DNA of 64,000 nucleotides from contig QNQO01000557.1 in assembly GCA_003290165.1 (NCBI GenBank), positions 496,001 through 560,000 on the forward strand. Reading direction: 5' to 3'. Both the position numbers and the translations under genes were made by a program. The DNA is from Berberis thunbergii (lineage: Eukaryota > Streptophyta > Magnoliopsida > Ranunculales > Berberidaceae). The notes under the pieces are model-generated. The model saw only the letters and a program-made list of their open reading frames with translations, was not told the origin of the DNA and did not search any database. This document shows positions 23,850 to 34,819 of this stretch, one piece after another. Position 1 is the stretch's first letter; every line of letters starts with the position of its first letter.

Positions 23850-24815
23850 CAAAGCTTTAGCCCTAGGATACTATTGGCGGACAATGCAACAAGACGCCAA
23901 AAATACTATCCACTAGTGCGACAAATGTCAAAGGTTCGCCCCATACACACACATGACCGCCCAGTCATTGACGCCGATGACAAGTTCATGACCATTCGCG
24001 CAGTGGGGATGGACATCGCCGGACCACTATTAGCTTTAGCCAATGAAAAGTTCCTTCTTGTGGCTGTCAACTACTTCACCAAGTGGATCGAAGCCGAGCC
24101 CCTATCCAAGATAGTGCAGGTCCAAATAGAAAAATTCATATGGCAACCATTGTTTGTAGATTTGGCATCCCCAGAGTATTGGTCAGCGACAACGAAACTT
24201 AGTTCGAGGGCATCATGGTTAAAAAACTATGCAAAAGTTTAAACATAAATCACCAATTCTCCTCGCCAGGGCACCCACAAGCAAACGACCAAGTGGAGGT
24301 TACCAACCAAACAATTCCGGAGGTGATCAAAAGGAAGCTTGATGCAGCCAAAGAGAAATGGGTTCCAGAGCTACTAGGAATACTCTGGGCATATCAGAAA
24401 ACCAAAAAAATCCCTACCACAGAAACACCTTTTGCCCTGGCATACAGGTCAGATAGAACTCGAAGTACTAACCTTCCTGATGGAAAAGTTCAGACCAGAT
24501 GGTAACAACGAAGCCTTACGCGTTGGACTAGACCTCCTCGAAAAAAAACAGAATCTAGTCTCAACCACCAGCAACGAATAACGCAATACTACAACAAGAA
24601 GGTCAAGCCACACGAATTTAGAATGGGAGACTGAGTACTCAAGAACACTTAATAAAACACCAAAGAAGCAGGCGCGGAAAAGCTGAACCCAAACTATACA
24701 GAGTAACCAAGGTTAATAGGCTGGAGACATACTGGTTGGAAGACATAAACGGTGACGAACTTAAATGACCATGAAATGTAGAGCATCCCAAAAAATATTT
24801 GCTTTTACTAAACTT
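23850..24815 (+). pseudogene. Tat integrase remnant
   Basis: The zinc-finger end CDKCQRFAP reads at about 23919 in a shifted frame. The core starts GMDIAGPL (about 24009) and continues FTKWIEAEPLS. The glutamate helix region reads SSPGHPQANDQVEVTNQ at about 24259. The C-terminal tail motif of gypsy Pol, WNVEHPKKYL-like, lies at about 24767-24805. At least two frameshifts split the domain (24215-24242 and near 24505). Confidence 0.82.
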
Positions 24816-24879
24816 CCACTACTGTTCGTTATGACCAAGTCAACCTCTGATCATCCCCACCATGACCAGACTCGAGGGA

Positions 24880-25922
24880 TTATACCCAATGGCTCATCCG
24901 CTGCGCGCGGACAACGACGGTTGAGGAAGTGGGAGTCTAGTCAGCGCTCATACGTCTGATGACGACAACTCACCAAAGGATCATTGCTCTCCAATAGACA
25001 ATGATCTATTAATTTACCAGGTAAGCCTAGTCAGTCTACGACTGATGACGATGACTTTTGGTGCCCAACGCCTAGTCCGCTGTGCGCGGACGACGACGAC
25101 CAATAAAGTGAGAGTCTAGTCAATGCTCATATGCCTGATGCCGATGACTCAGCAAGGGATCATTGTGCTCCAATAGACAATGATCGTTGAACTTACCAAG
25201 TAACCGTAGTCAGATCGCAACTGATGATGACGACTATTGGTGCCCAATGCCCAGTCAACACTCATACAACTGACGACGATGACTCACCCAGGGATCATTG
25301 CTCTCCAACAGACATTGATCGCCGAACTTACCAGCTAAGCCTAATCAGTTCATGACTGATGACGATGGCTTCTAGTGCCCAACGCCTACTCCGCTACGCA
25401 CGGACGATGACAATTGAGGAAGTGGGAGTCTAGTCAGCGCTCATACGCCCGATGACGATGACTTGCCATGGGATCATTGCTCTCGAACATACAATGATCG
25501 CAGAGCTTACCAGGTAAGCCTAGTTAGTTCGTGACTGCTGACAATGGCTTTTGGTGTCAAATGCCTAGTCCGCTGCACGCTGACAATGATGGCCGAGAAA
25601 GTGGGAGTCTAGTCAGCGCTCATACACCTGATGATAATGACTTGCCAAGGGATCATTGCTTTCCTACAGACAATGATTGCCGAACTTACCAGGTAGGCTT
25701 AGTCAGTTTACAATTGATGAAGACGTATTCTAGTGCCCAACGCCTAGTCCTCTGCGTGCGGGCGACGACGGCAGAGGAAGTGGGAGTCTAGTCAGTGCTC
25801 ATACGCTTGATGATGATGACTCGCCAAGGGATTATAGCTTTCCAACAAACAATGATCTCCGAACTTACCAAGTAGGCTTAGTTAGTTCGCGACTGATGAT
25901 GACGACTTTTGGTGCCCAATGC
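24880..25922. repeat. 179-bp tandem array in the 3' region of Tat element 1
   Basis: Direct repeats carry the landmark GGGAGTCTAGTCAGCGCTCA at 24931, 25424, 25603 and 25782, with a variant at 25111. Spacing is 179 bp, except one shortened unit of about 135 bp near 25250. About 5.5 copies are present. The unit is rich in GATGACGATGACT and CGGACGACGACG motifs. It is non-coding: stops occur in all frames. It lies just after pol. The same unit occurs in element 2 at 29495. Confidence 0.9.
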
Positions 25923-26121
25923 AGAGATGACGGCCATTTGGCGGTACCACGACTCGTAGCAGTAGTTCGTCAGGGACCGAAACAGCTCGCCCATGAGTGA
26001 GAGCAGCTAAAAGCAGTCAGTTATGACACGACACAACAATATGAGACAAAAGTCAAAGTTATAAAACATGGCTTTCATTAAAAACTTTATGTCCGCCTTT
26101 GTCCTTAGAAGGACATTACCA

Positions 26122-28399
26122 CTATTTTAAAGTAGCAAGAGGCGAGACAATTTCCACAGTAGCCTATCCCACAAGGCCAGAGCTTTCCTCTTACACGATG
26201 GTTCCAAACAAGGATTGTGATTTCATTTTTCAAGTTAATTTCAATTTTTTGATTTTAATTTTGGTGTGTAAAAAAAAAGTAAAAATTTTGTGGATAAATG
26301 AAATATATAATGAATTTTGAGGGTATATTAAATATGTGAAAAAAATAATATACACGTAAATAAATGTATTAAACATATTAAATGAAACCAAAACACCTAT
26401 AATTAGAAAATCAAGGGGTAGTTTAAAAAATCAATATATAAGTAGAAAAAGTGATAATTAGGAAATTAGGGGGTGGTTTAATTTTTTTTTAAATAAATGA
26501 TAATTAGAAAAAAGTTGAAATTTACAAAAAAAATGAAATTTACGAAAAAAACCAAAATTTAGAAAAAGCCTCAATTTTTTCAAAAAAAACCCTAAAAAAA
26601 TGTAATTTTTCCTTTCACCCTTTTTCTTTTCGTAATTCAAAAAAACAAAAAATTTGGCGAAAAATTTTGTATAATTTCGCGAAATCACAATCCTTGGTTC
26701 CAAAAGCATCCCTCTTATAATGGGTAAAGTCAAGGTCAATGCCAGGGTGTGTTTTTCTGATGAGTTCCAGAAGTTCCAATCTGCCTTAGATAACCTCTGA
26801 TGAGATTTGTGGCCTCCGTCCCGAAGCGCCAAAATCCACTGTGCCTACCAGAGCAGCATAGCGCGAATGCTTCTCTAACAGTAAACGTTCTGCCTCATGG
26901 ACATGACGAAACCCCTCAGCAACCTTGGACTCAAGTTGTCGTTGTGTAACGACCCACTTCCTTTCAACAACCTGAGCTTGCATATCGGACAACCACTTGT
27001 TCACGACAACGTCTAAGCGTTCCAACTTAGCACGAGCTCGTCCTAGCTCGGCACGGGTCAAAGCCAAGTCGGATTCAACCAACCTTAGTTGAAGCTCGCA
27101 AGACCCCCAAGTTTGCGACAACACCAGAATTCTACAGCTGATCAGTCAAGGAATCCACCCGGTTAAGAGCTTCTGAATACGACACCTGCAAGTCAGCAAA
27201 AACCTCCTTCAATGCAATGACCATTTCGTTAGCATCATGATGCAGCCCAGTGGGATCATGTGACTCAAGAACGTGATCCTCCGCCACAGATCCATGGTGA
27301 CTCACAACGTCTACACCTGGTTCAGTGCACTCTCCCTCCACCGCAACATGAGACCCAACAATGTCAAGTGAGAGTCGATGATCCCCTGAAATGATCTCCA
27401 GGGCAGAGGAGGGCAATTCACGATTTGCAACAGCTGTCACGTTCTTTGGCAAGGACAAAGGCTTGAAAGAAGAAACAACATGGATAGGGGGCTACTTCCA
27501 CTTTGGAACAACAATGGGAGGCTCGCTCACCTCAAGTTCCACCAACCTAGTCAAACTAGGCATGGCCAAGTTCCTTTTCCTCGAATGATGGCCAACAACC
27601 TCTTCAGGTGGTGAACCTGGCACAACAAGAATGTCAAGGGGGCACCGTAGCAATCTGCTCCGCATGACCTTTCCTAACATAATGACCTCCTAAACAAACA
27701 TCAACGGGAGTTTGGTGAACTCCCTTTCTATCCGCTTTTCCTCCTCAGTAAGAATCAAAACTGTGAACTTCCCCAAAAAAAGAAATAACGTATCAAATCA
27801 TCATTGCATCCAGGAACTAGAAAACAAGATAGCAACGAAGAAACTTACTGAGGTCAAACTAAAAGTATTTGTGGACTCGATGACCTCCAAACTTGAAATA
27901 CGAGGAATTCACTAAAGCTAGAAACCAATACTTCGTCCAGGGATCAACATCATCCACCACCAGATGCAAGCAAGAGGGGCTATCTAGTATGCAAAGGCCC
28001 CTAAAATCCAGCCAGACATCGATCAGATGATGACTATCGTCGGGGTTAGACGAAGGCCAGAATCGTGCGCTTGAAGAAGAATTGCAATCAAAATCTTTTA
28101 CCCACTCGAGACCAACTAAGCGAGAGGCATGCGAAGATAGAAAAAGAAGCGTCAAACGTCATCTAGCACTGAAATTTGAGCCCAGATTCAAACATGCCTC
28201 GGTGCAACCCTATGTACCCCTGAGGGGGTGAAGACGGAGCCCTATCCATGAGCTCAAGAATTATTTCTAGATCCCCTGGAATATGATACAGGCTTTGAAG
28301 CCTGTTTAACTCGGTTTTGTCAACCAGGCTATTTTGGAAAAGCTTGAGACTGGTGAAGGATAATAACTGCTTGGAAGTAAGTTCAACATTATCAACCAT
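26122..28399 (-). pseudogene. Antisense ORF of Tat element 1 (gypsy-type 'transposase' domain plus coiled coil)
   Basis: On the strand opposite pol, a decayed coding region starts at a Met (28399, MVDNVELTSKQ) just inside the 3' LTR. It reads SLYHIPGDLEIILELMDRAP, GYIGLHRGMFESGLKF and later WTKYWFLALVNSSYFKFG. This resembles the 'putative gypsy type transposon' domain (Pfam Transposase_28) found in extra frames of plant Tat elements. A hydrophilic linker (27132-27680) and a coiled coil (26786-27124, LALTRAELGRARAKLERLD) follow. The tail LLELIRKTHPGIDLDF is cut by the hAT MITE at 26696, resumes below 26209 and ends near VEIVSP before the stop at 26122. Element 2 encodes the same start, coiled coil and tail, so this was a real protein. 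Its function is unknown. Confidence 0.7.
26209..26696. mobile_element. hAT-like MITE, copy 2
   Basis: Terminal inverted repeats are CAAGGATTGTGATTTC (26209-26224) and GAAATCACAATCCTTG (26681-26696), a perfect match. The 8-bp target duplication GTTCCAAA (26201-26208 and 26697-26704) is also perfect. The 488-bp interior is AT-rich and non-coding. It belongs to the same family as 4423-4813 and is inserted in the antisense ORF of Tat element 1. Confidence 0.92.
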
Positions 28400-28644
28400 T
28401 GATAGAAAGTGCAAAACGAACTCTAAAAAAGCACAATCACACAAAATAACAATACAGAAAGTAACAGGAGAAATCATCCTCGAAGCGACGACTATGTATA
28501 GGAAATATAAATCGCACTTCTTTTCCTCGAACAATCGCGTATTTTTAATGCTATGCGCCGCTTGAGACAACGCTTCTGGTTCAATCATCACGATGATACA
28601 ATTACTTTTCAAAGATTCGGTGGAGTGACTAGACGCCCCACTAA

Positions 28645-28659
28645 CTCGGAGGGAGTAGC
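28645..28659 (+). other. Polypurine tract of Tat element 1
   Basis: CTCGGAGGGAGTAGC lies directly before the 3' LTR. A matching CTCGAGGGGAGTAGC precedes the element 2 LTR at 32362. Confidence 0.6.
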
Positions 28660-29345
28660 TGATGATACACCAAAATGGTTCCTCTTCTACATCATACACA
28701 TGTCATGATGATCTCAAGATATAGTAGGCCCTACCATCAACTCAACACTCATCCGGCCCAAGTGATTCCAAGCCCGCATAGCGTTGTTTGCTAGACAAGC
28801 CCAAAATCGTTACAACATGCTAAGCCCACGCATCTCACAACTATCCTCAATACCCATTAGCCCTGCTAAGGCAAGTATCTCGAGGATGAGCTTCTGACAG
28901 GTAAGACAACAACACTTTGCTACCAACTAGAAAGCAAATTTTGAAGTATATATCACACTTAGAGACTTCTAGCTACAGACTACTCTCAGAACGGGAACTA
29001 TCTCCCGTGTATCTAGGAGTATAAGGCTAACAGGGAAACTCCCCTTCACAGCTCGACTCCTAATTAGAAAAAGATATCCACGAAGATCTTCTTCCCTAAA
29101 CTATGTTATCGATGGCCCGGTCGTACCAGAACTCCAGCACTATAAATAAGACATGAAGTTGGTAAGCTAAGGTACGCTACAAATTCTCTGTTTACAACAT
29201 TACGCATTCCTCAGATCCTTGTCTAACTTTAGCATCAGAGTGCCATCGACTACCACAATGGTGGTCCATGGCTCCGTGTGTTCCTTGTGCACGTTAGCAG
29301 GTTCACTGGTCAAGGTCAAAGCAGGGAGCGAAAATTGATTGCATC

Positions 29346-29346
<1 letters not shown>
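28660..29346 (+). repeat. 3' LTR of Tat element 1
   Basis: The LTR is 687 bp, TGATGATACACC to ATTGCATCA. Its TATA box is at about 29140. It is followed at once by (AAT)n. It differs from the 5' LTR by scattered substitutions and small indels. Confidence 0.93.

Positions 29347-29410
<64 letters not shown>
29347..29410. repeat. (AAT)n microsatellite, right half
   Basis: About 21 AAT units directly follow the 3' LTR. They then degrade to AACAATAATAAAA and run into element 2 sequence. Confidence 0.95.
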
Positions 29411-29413
<3 letters not shown>

Positions 29414-29494
29414 TAATAAAATCCATAATGGTCCTAATGAAGCATCCATCTGCTCGGTGTTGCATAAACTCGAGCTATCAAGTAGGATGGTGAA

Positions 29495-30120
29495 ATGGTC
29501 AAATGAGCTTAGTCAGTTCGTCCGAGGAAGTGGGAGTCTAGTCAGCGCTTATCCCCTGATGACGATGACTCGCCAAGGGATCATTGCTCTTAATACAAAC
29601 AATGATCGCCCAACTTACCAGGTAAGCTTAGTCAGTTCGCGACTGATGATGATAGCTTCTAGTGCCCAAAGCCTAATTCGCCGCGCACGGATCGCAACGA
29701 CCGAGAAAATGGGAGTCTAGTCAGCGCTTGTCCGCTGATGACGATGACTCACCAATGTATCATTGCTCTCAATACAGACAATGATCGCCGAACTTACCAG
29801 GTACGCTAGTTAGTTCGCGACTAATAATGATAACTTCTGGTGCCCAAAGCCTAATTTGCTCCGCACAGACCACAACGACAGAGAAAATGGGAGTCTAGTC
29901 AGCGCTTGTTCGATAATGACAATGACTCACCAAGGTATCATTGCTCTCAATATAGACAATGATCGCCGAACTTACCAAGTAAGCTTAGTCAGTTCATGAC
30001 TGATGACGACAACTTTCAGTGCTCAATGCCTAGTCCGCCTTGCGCGAGTAGAAACGGCAGAAAGAATAGAAGCATAATCGGTGCTTTTCCGCCAACGACT
30101 CAAAAAGTCATTACAGATGA
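29495..30120. repeat. 179-bp tandem array, element 2 copy
   Basis: GGGAGTCTAGTCAGCGCTT recurs at 29532, 29711 and 29889, with a decayed copy near 30066. The period is 178-179 bp. The unit is the same as at 24880-25922. Confidence 0.88.
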
Positions 30121-30378
30121 TGACCGAAGGAGCCTGGTCAACCCTTGACCAATGACGATTTATGTTGTTTAACCCTTAATATGTCACAAGGTCAACAACA
30201 GCGACCCAGAACTGCAATGTATTTTGACTAACAAAGATATGCACTCCACCTATCAGTAAAACTTTACGATTTACGAAGCAACTAAAGTAAACATGATGAT
30301 ATTTTTGACAAAATGGCACTTTCATTCAAAAGATATATCTATATATCGCCCATCTTGGAAAAAAATGTTACAATCACT

Positions 30379-32115
30379 TTAAGGAGAAACATCCTCCTCG
30401 ACAGTTAGTCTCGTGGAGCCAGAGCCCTCCCCTCAATTATTCGGCTCGAAGGTAGCCCTCCTGTAGCGTGCTAAATCAAGGTCAATACTGGGATGCTATT
30501 CTCTAATCAGTTCTTGAAGCTCCAGTCTAACGCGAATAACCTTGGACGAGATTAACGGCATCCTGCCTGACGCGTCAAAGTTCACCTCACCCAACAAGGC
30601 TACATAATGCTAGTGTTCCTCCGCTAGCCGATCCGCCTCCAAAACGCGGTGAAGCCCCTCATCAATTGTGGCCTCCAGCAGCAACAATTCAACAACCCAT
30701 TTTGCCTTCGCCCGTTTCCTCTCAGCTTCCTAAGCCTTCTAGTCAGAAGACCACCTATCCACAACCACATCCAGGCGCTCTTATTCGACCCTGGTCCGCC
30801 TCGATTCAGCATGAGTTGATGCCAAATCAAACTTGGCAGCCCTCAGATGAGCTCTCATACCTGCAACTTCTGCTTTGATGACAAAGGCAGTGGCCTCACG
30901 CCCTCGCGAGTCGCGACAGTGTCAGGATTCTGCAATCGAGCATCCAGGGAGTCCACCAGTTAGAGAACATCCGAGTATGACATTCGTAGATCCGAAAAGG
31001 CCTTCTCCAAAGCAAGAACCCTTTCGCGGGCTTCGAGGTGCAGCAAAACAAGACTGTAGAACTCAAGGGCGCGAGCAACCGTCTGGGGATCGCGATGATG
31101 CAGAATATCAACATGTGACCCAACTTCCTAGGTCAATGAGGGAAGCAGAAGTGTTTGGAGAAAGGTCGTGACCCTCCGAGGGTGTCACCTGTGTAGGCCG
31201 CGACATGCCAAGGGGAGAGGTTCCCTTGACAGAGGTTTGCCTTTTCCTCAAAACAATGACGGGAGGTACAGTCGCCTTCAAGTTAGCAAGCCTAGAAGGG
31301 CTAGGCAGAGCCAAACTTCTCTTCCTCGTGCGATGAGCAACCACCCCCTTAGCTGGTGAACCTGACACGGGGCGAACACCATGAAAACACTGCAGCAGCC
31401 TGCTGCGTACAACATTGCTTGATATTATGACTTCCTCAACAAATGTCAAAGGGAGCTTGAGAAACTCCCTTTCTATCCGCTTATCTTCCTCGCTGAGAGA
31501 CGGAATAACAAACCTCCCTGAAACAAAGAAACATCATCAGAACCAGCAACGCAGAAGGGAATACAAAAATATGCATCCACTGACAACCAAGAAACTCACC
31601 AAGATCAAACTGAAAGTATCGAGACAGTCTACGACTCCCGAGCTTGAAGTAACAAGAATCTGCCGAAGCCAAGAACCAATGCTTCTCCCAAGATTCAACG
31701 CTGTCCACCAACAATTGCAGACAAGAAAAATATTTCAGCATGTGATGGATCACCAGTGGGGTCAAACGGGGTCAAGCATCATGAGCCCTTAGGAGAATTG
31801 CGAGCAAAATCTTGAACCCACTCAGAACCATTTGAGCGGGAGGCATACGAAAATGGATAAAGAAGCGCTAGACATCATGAGGCATTGGAAACCGAAACCC
31901 AGACTTGAGCATGCCTTGGTGTAAGCCTATGAGCCCATGAGGAGGTGAAGTCGAGCCTAAAACTCAAGCGCGGGAACAATTTACAAATCTCCCGGGATAC
32001 GATACAAACTACGGAGCTTGATCACTTAAGGTTCGTCGACTAAGCTACCTTCGAAGAAATTGATGCAACTAAGGGATGACGGTTCCTTGGGAGAAAGTTT
32101 AACATTGTTAGCCAT
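30379..32115 (-). pseudogene. Antisense ORF of Tat element 2
   Basis: It has the same layout as the element 1 antisense frame. The start MANNVKLSPKE (Met at 32115) leads to SLYRIPGDL, and WEKHWFLASADSCYFKLG follows (31481-31765 piece). The linker piece (31108-31449) shares RSRLLQC and SPAKGVVAHRTRKRSLALPS-like sequence with RSRLLRC...RKRNLAMPS of element 1. The coiled coil reads ERLDVVVDRW. The tail LELQELIRE, HPSIDLDLARYRRATF ends VEEDVSP before the stop at 30379. Stops and frameshifts are frequent. Agreement with element 1 at both ends defines the limits of the ancestral protein. Confidence 0.7.
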
Positions 32116-32361
32116 TAGTAGAAAGAACAAATACTATGGCTCGAAAAAATAACGCAGATAAGAATAAGGAAATCCTCCTCAGAATGGTAAATACTTGTAG
32201 GGAAGGCGAATCACACTTTCCGTCCTTTAGAAGTCGCGTACCCACAAAATGTCATGCGAAGCTCGAGATGAATGCTTCAGTCCAATCATCACGACGGTAC
32301 AATTGATCTTTCAAAGAGTCAGAGGACCGACTTAACACCCCACTAACTCGAGGGGAGTAGC

Positions 32362-32859
32362 TGCTGATACATAAAAATGATCACACCCCTAAGCCATACA
32401 GTGTCATGATAATCGCGAGGAATTACATGCCCACATCAGCCCAACACTGATCCGACCCTTGTGGTTCTAAGTTTTCCTAATTCAGTCCGCCAGACAGACC
32501 TGGACACTCACAGCATGCTAGGCCCACACGTCTCACAACTATCCTCAATACCCATAAGTCCTAATAAGGCAAGTATCTCAAGGATCATCTTCGGACAGAA
32601 AACTACCACATTTCTCTACTTCCAACTATGAAGCAAATACTAGACTACGACCCACACAAGGAGTATTCCTTCTATGGATTGCTCTAGCATTGGGAGCTAT
32701 CTCTCGCGTATCTAGAGGAACAAGGCTAATAGGGAACTTCCCTCCTACAGCATGACTCCTAATTAGAGAATGATCTCCATGAACATCTTCCTCTTATACT
32801 ACACCCTCGATGGCCTGGTAGAACTAGGACTCCTTGCACTATAAATAAAACATGGGGTT
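32362..32859 (+). repeat. Truncated 3' LTR of Tat element 2
   Basis: It begins TGCTGATACATAAAAATG after CTCGAGGGGAGTAGC. It aligns with the element 1 LTRs up to the TATA box (CACTATAAATAAAACATGGGGTT) and then stops. About the last 200 bp of the LTR are missing. Confidence 0.85.
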
Positions 32860-33504
32860 CCAAATATTGTCTGCCATCTCCTATTTCCACCAAAGTAATA
32901 TTGTCAAAATTAAATTTCAAGATGATTCCGAATCTAATAATAGTAAATAATTTAATATAAAAAAGGCACAAAGATCTCAGTTGTTCACAAATTATTTATA
33001 GCAAACAATAAACTAATTCAATTTATCGAATGAACCCTAATTAAAATAGTTTGTTTCCAAATTATTTACAGCAAACCATGAACTTTTCTTCATTTGTTTT
33101 TACAGAGTCTCACACAGCACTATCAATGCAAACCTCATTTTTCCATTGCATAAACCAAATCTCTAAAATACTAAAATTTCAAGGAATTAAATTGAAGCAA
33201 AGGCAAAACGAGTTCAGTAGCTTTGTGGTAGGTGGTCCCCTAATCCCTGGATGGGGAATGACACTTAAATGGATACAATATTGTGCCAATTCATTGTCGT
33301 ACTGGTAAGTTTCTAATACTATATCAAACTTAAATGGCTATATTGCATCCATTCTTTAGCTTACATGTAAGCTTCTTATGTTTGGTTTATTATTCATGTT
33401 TTTTTTAAAGTAAGTACAATGAAGTAGAATAAGTATTAATGTTAATTTTCCAATCCTAAATGTAAATGTGCAACCTATTTCACTATTATGATTTAACCCC
33501 AATT
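32860..33504. other. Intergenic DNA
   Basis: The frame at 33051-33308 shows no domain. Nothing else was recognised. Confidence 0.4.
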
Positions 33505-33669
33505 CTAGGCAACCAGGCTTTATAGCCACTTTTTGATCAAGTTTTGGGTTTTTTATACTTCTACCCCTTCTATAGATAATGTTTGTGGTTGTGTTTTAAA
33601 GAGAATGGGGTAAAAGTGTACAAAAACCCAAGCCTGGCCATAAAATGCCTTTAAAGCCTGACTACCTAG
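33505..33669. mobile_element. Short foldback MITE
   Basis: Ends CTAGGCAACCAGGCTTTATA (33505) and, in reverse complement, CTAGGTAGTCAGGCTTTAAA (33669) form an imperfect inverted repeat. The match continues inward (AAGTTTTGGGTTTTTTATAC against CTTGGGTTTTTGTACAC). The 165-bp element can therefore fold over most of its length. No clear target duplication was seen and the superfamily is unknown. Confidence 0.65.
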
Positions 33670-33960
33670 ACAAACTCATAATTTAATGTCCACCAATCCT
33701 TGTGAAAGGTTGCGGGTTCGATACTAACCTATGAAATTTAGTGAGTTTTCACCTGATTATTAGGAGCATGCACATTCTATTTTTTTTACTACCTTCGGGT
33801 ATGAAATACACCTGATTAGGTGGACCAGAGTGAAAGCAAGTTTTCATGCGAGGTGGAGGCAACATGAATGCTAGGTGGTAACAATGATGTAGCCTTTGGG
33901 CATCGATTTAATAAATAAAAGGGGTCAATGACCAAAATTAAAAAAAAAAATTATGAACAA
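33670..33960. other. Intergenic DNA, possible SINE trace
   Basis: GGTTGCGGGTTCGATACTAACC near 33708 resembles a polymerase III B box. No A box or tail could be placed with confidence. Confidence 0.3.
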
Positions 33961-34473
33961 TGATACGTCCAAATCTATTCTCCTCTAGATCTTACCTGCA
34001 AAACAAGGTTATATTGCCACCACCTTTTTGGTGGCAAAATGCACTTTGATGCTTAAGTCAGTTAATTGTAAGAGAAATGAACTTGGACAGAGTATAATTG
34101 TATTGTGTTTGCATACCTCTTTTGTGAATCTCTCCTTTACCTTTTATAATGAGAACAATCAACTCAGTGCGTGACTTAAACATGCAGGGTGCAATGAGGG
34201 GGAACGTTTCTCACAACAGTCTCTTCATTCATCAAGATGCTTCCTTAAGGGAATGATTCCCACCAAAAACTTGTCTCTTTCGTAACGTCTCACTTCTCTT
34301 AGGGAAGAGGTTAGTTGGGACTTTAACATTAGTTATGTTCCATTACTAAATGCCTCTTTAGGCTTTAGTGACTTTACTTGTTAGCCATTTTTAGTGTGAG
34401 GTGTCTGTCCTCATGACGGATGATCTCTGTCATGTGTACGGCAGTGATCAAAGGATTATTTGATGTATCATCA
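33961..34473 (-). repeat. 3' LTR of Tat element 3
   Basis: The LTR is 513 bp. On the minus strand it starts TGATGATACATCAAAT and ends GATTTGGACGTATCA. The inner flank CTAGGGGAAGTAGT is its polypurine tract. Confidence 0.88.
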
Positions 34474-34819
34474 ACTACTTCCCCTAGTTAATGGGCTCGC
34501 TTGCGTGACCACTAACTATTCGGTGGTTGGGTTTCTTGGTTCATCATTGTTTTCTGCATAACATTAAATGTTGTCAACAACTATCTACTCAGTAGTCGCA
34601 ATTCAGTTTCTACTCCACGACACCATCAATCAGTTCATTTTTGTGTGATCTAGGGTTTCGTGCAACCATCATTTTGTGCATGATCTACCATTGGTTGTCT
34701 TTTCATTTCCCAACCCTATAAAAGGGCGTTGGAGAGTTGTGTTATCTTCTTCACACTATCTCCTTCAGAGTTCCTTTGTTCTTTTTGTTTTTGCTTTCTT
34801 AATTGTCAAAGTCTTTGCC

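Larger units (their letters stand above)
19770..29346 (+). mobile_element. Tat-lineage Ty3/gypsy retrotransposon (element 1)
   Basis: LTRs (19770-20477 and 28660-29346) both start TGATGATACACC and end ATTGCATCA. The order is LTR, primer site, gag, protease, RT, RNase H, archaeal-type RNase H, integrase, tandem array, antisense frame, polypurine tract, LTR. RT before integrase makes it gypsy. The second RNase H, the 3' repeats and the extra antisense frame are features of the plant Tat lineage. Many stops and frameshifts show it is inactive. It is inserted within an (AAT)n microsatellite, so the target duplication cannot be told from the repeat. A hAT-like MITE has inserted at 26209-26696. Base composition is richer in G+C than the surroundings. 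Confidence 0.92.
29430..32859 (+). mobile_element. Tat element 2, 3' fragment
   Basis: It begins with a short RNase H piece (CTCGGTGTTGCATAAACTCG, matching 23037 in element 1: LHKLELSSRMVKWS). It then jumps, by internal deletion, straight into the 179-bp tandem array, followed by the antisense ORF, a polypurine tract and a truncated LTR (32362-32859). Gag, protease, RT, aRNH and integrase are absent. The family is the same as element 1 but the copy is older, being more diverged. Confidence 0.85.

Noticed and set aside
24880..25922. CRISPR-like array
   Set aside because: Repeats are contiguous with no spacers, and the setting is a plant retrotransposon.
33690..33760. Second SINE (GGTTGCGGGTTCGATACTAACC)
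   Set aside because: Only a B-box-like motif was found. No A box, tail or target duplication could be placed.
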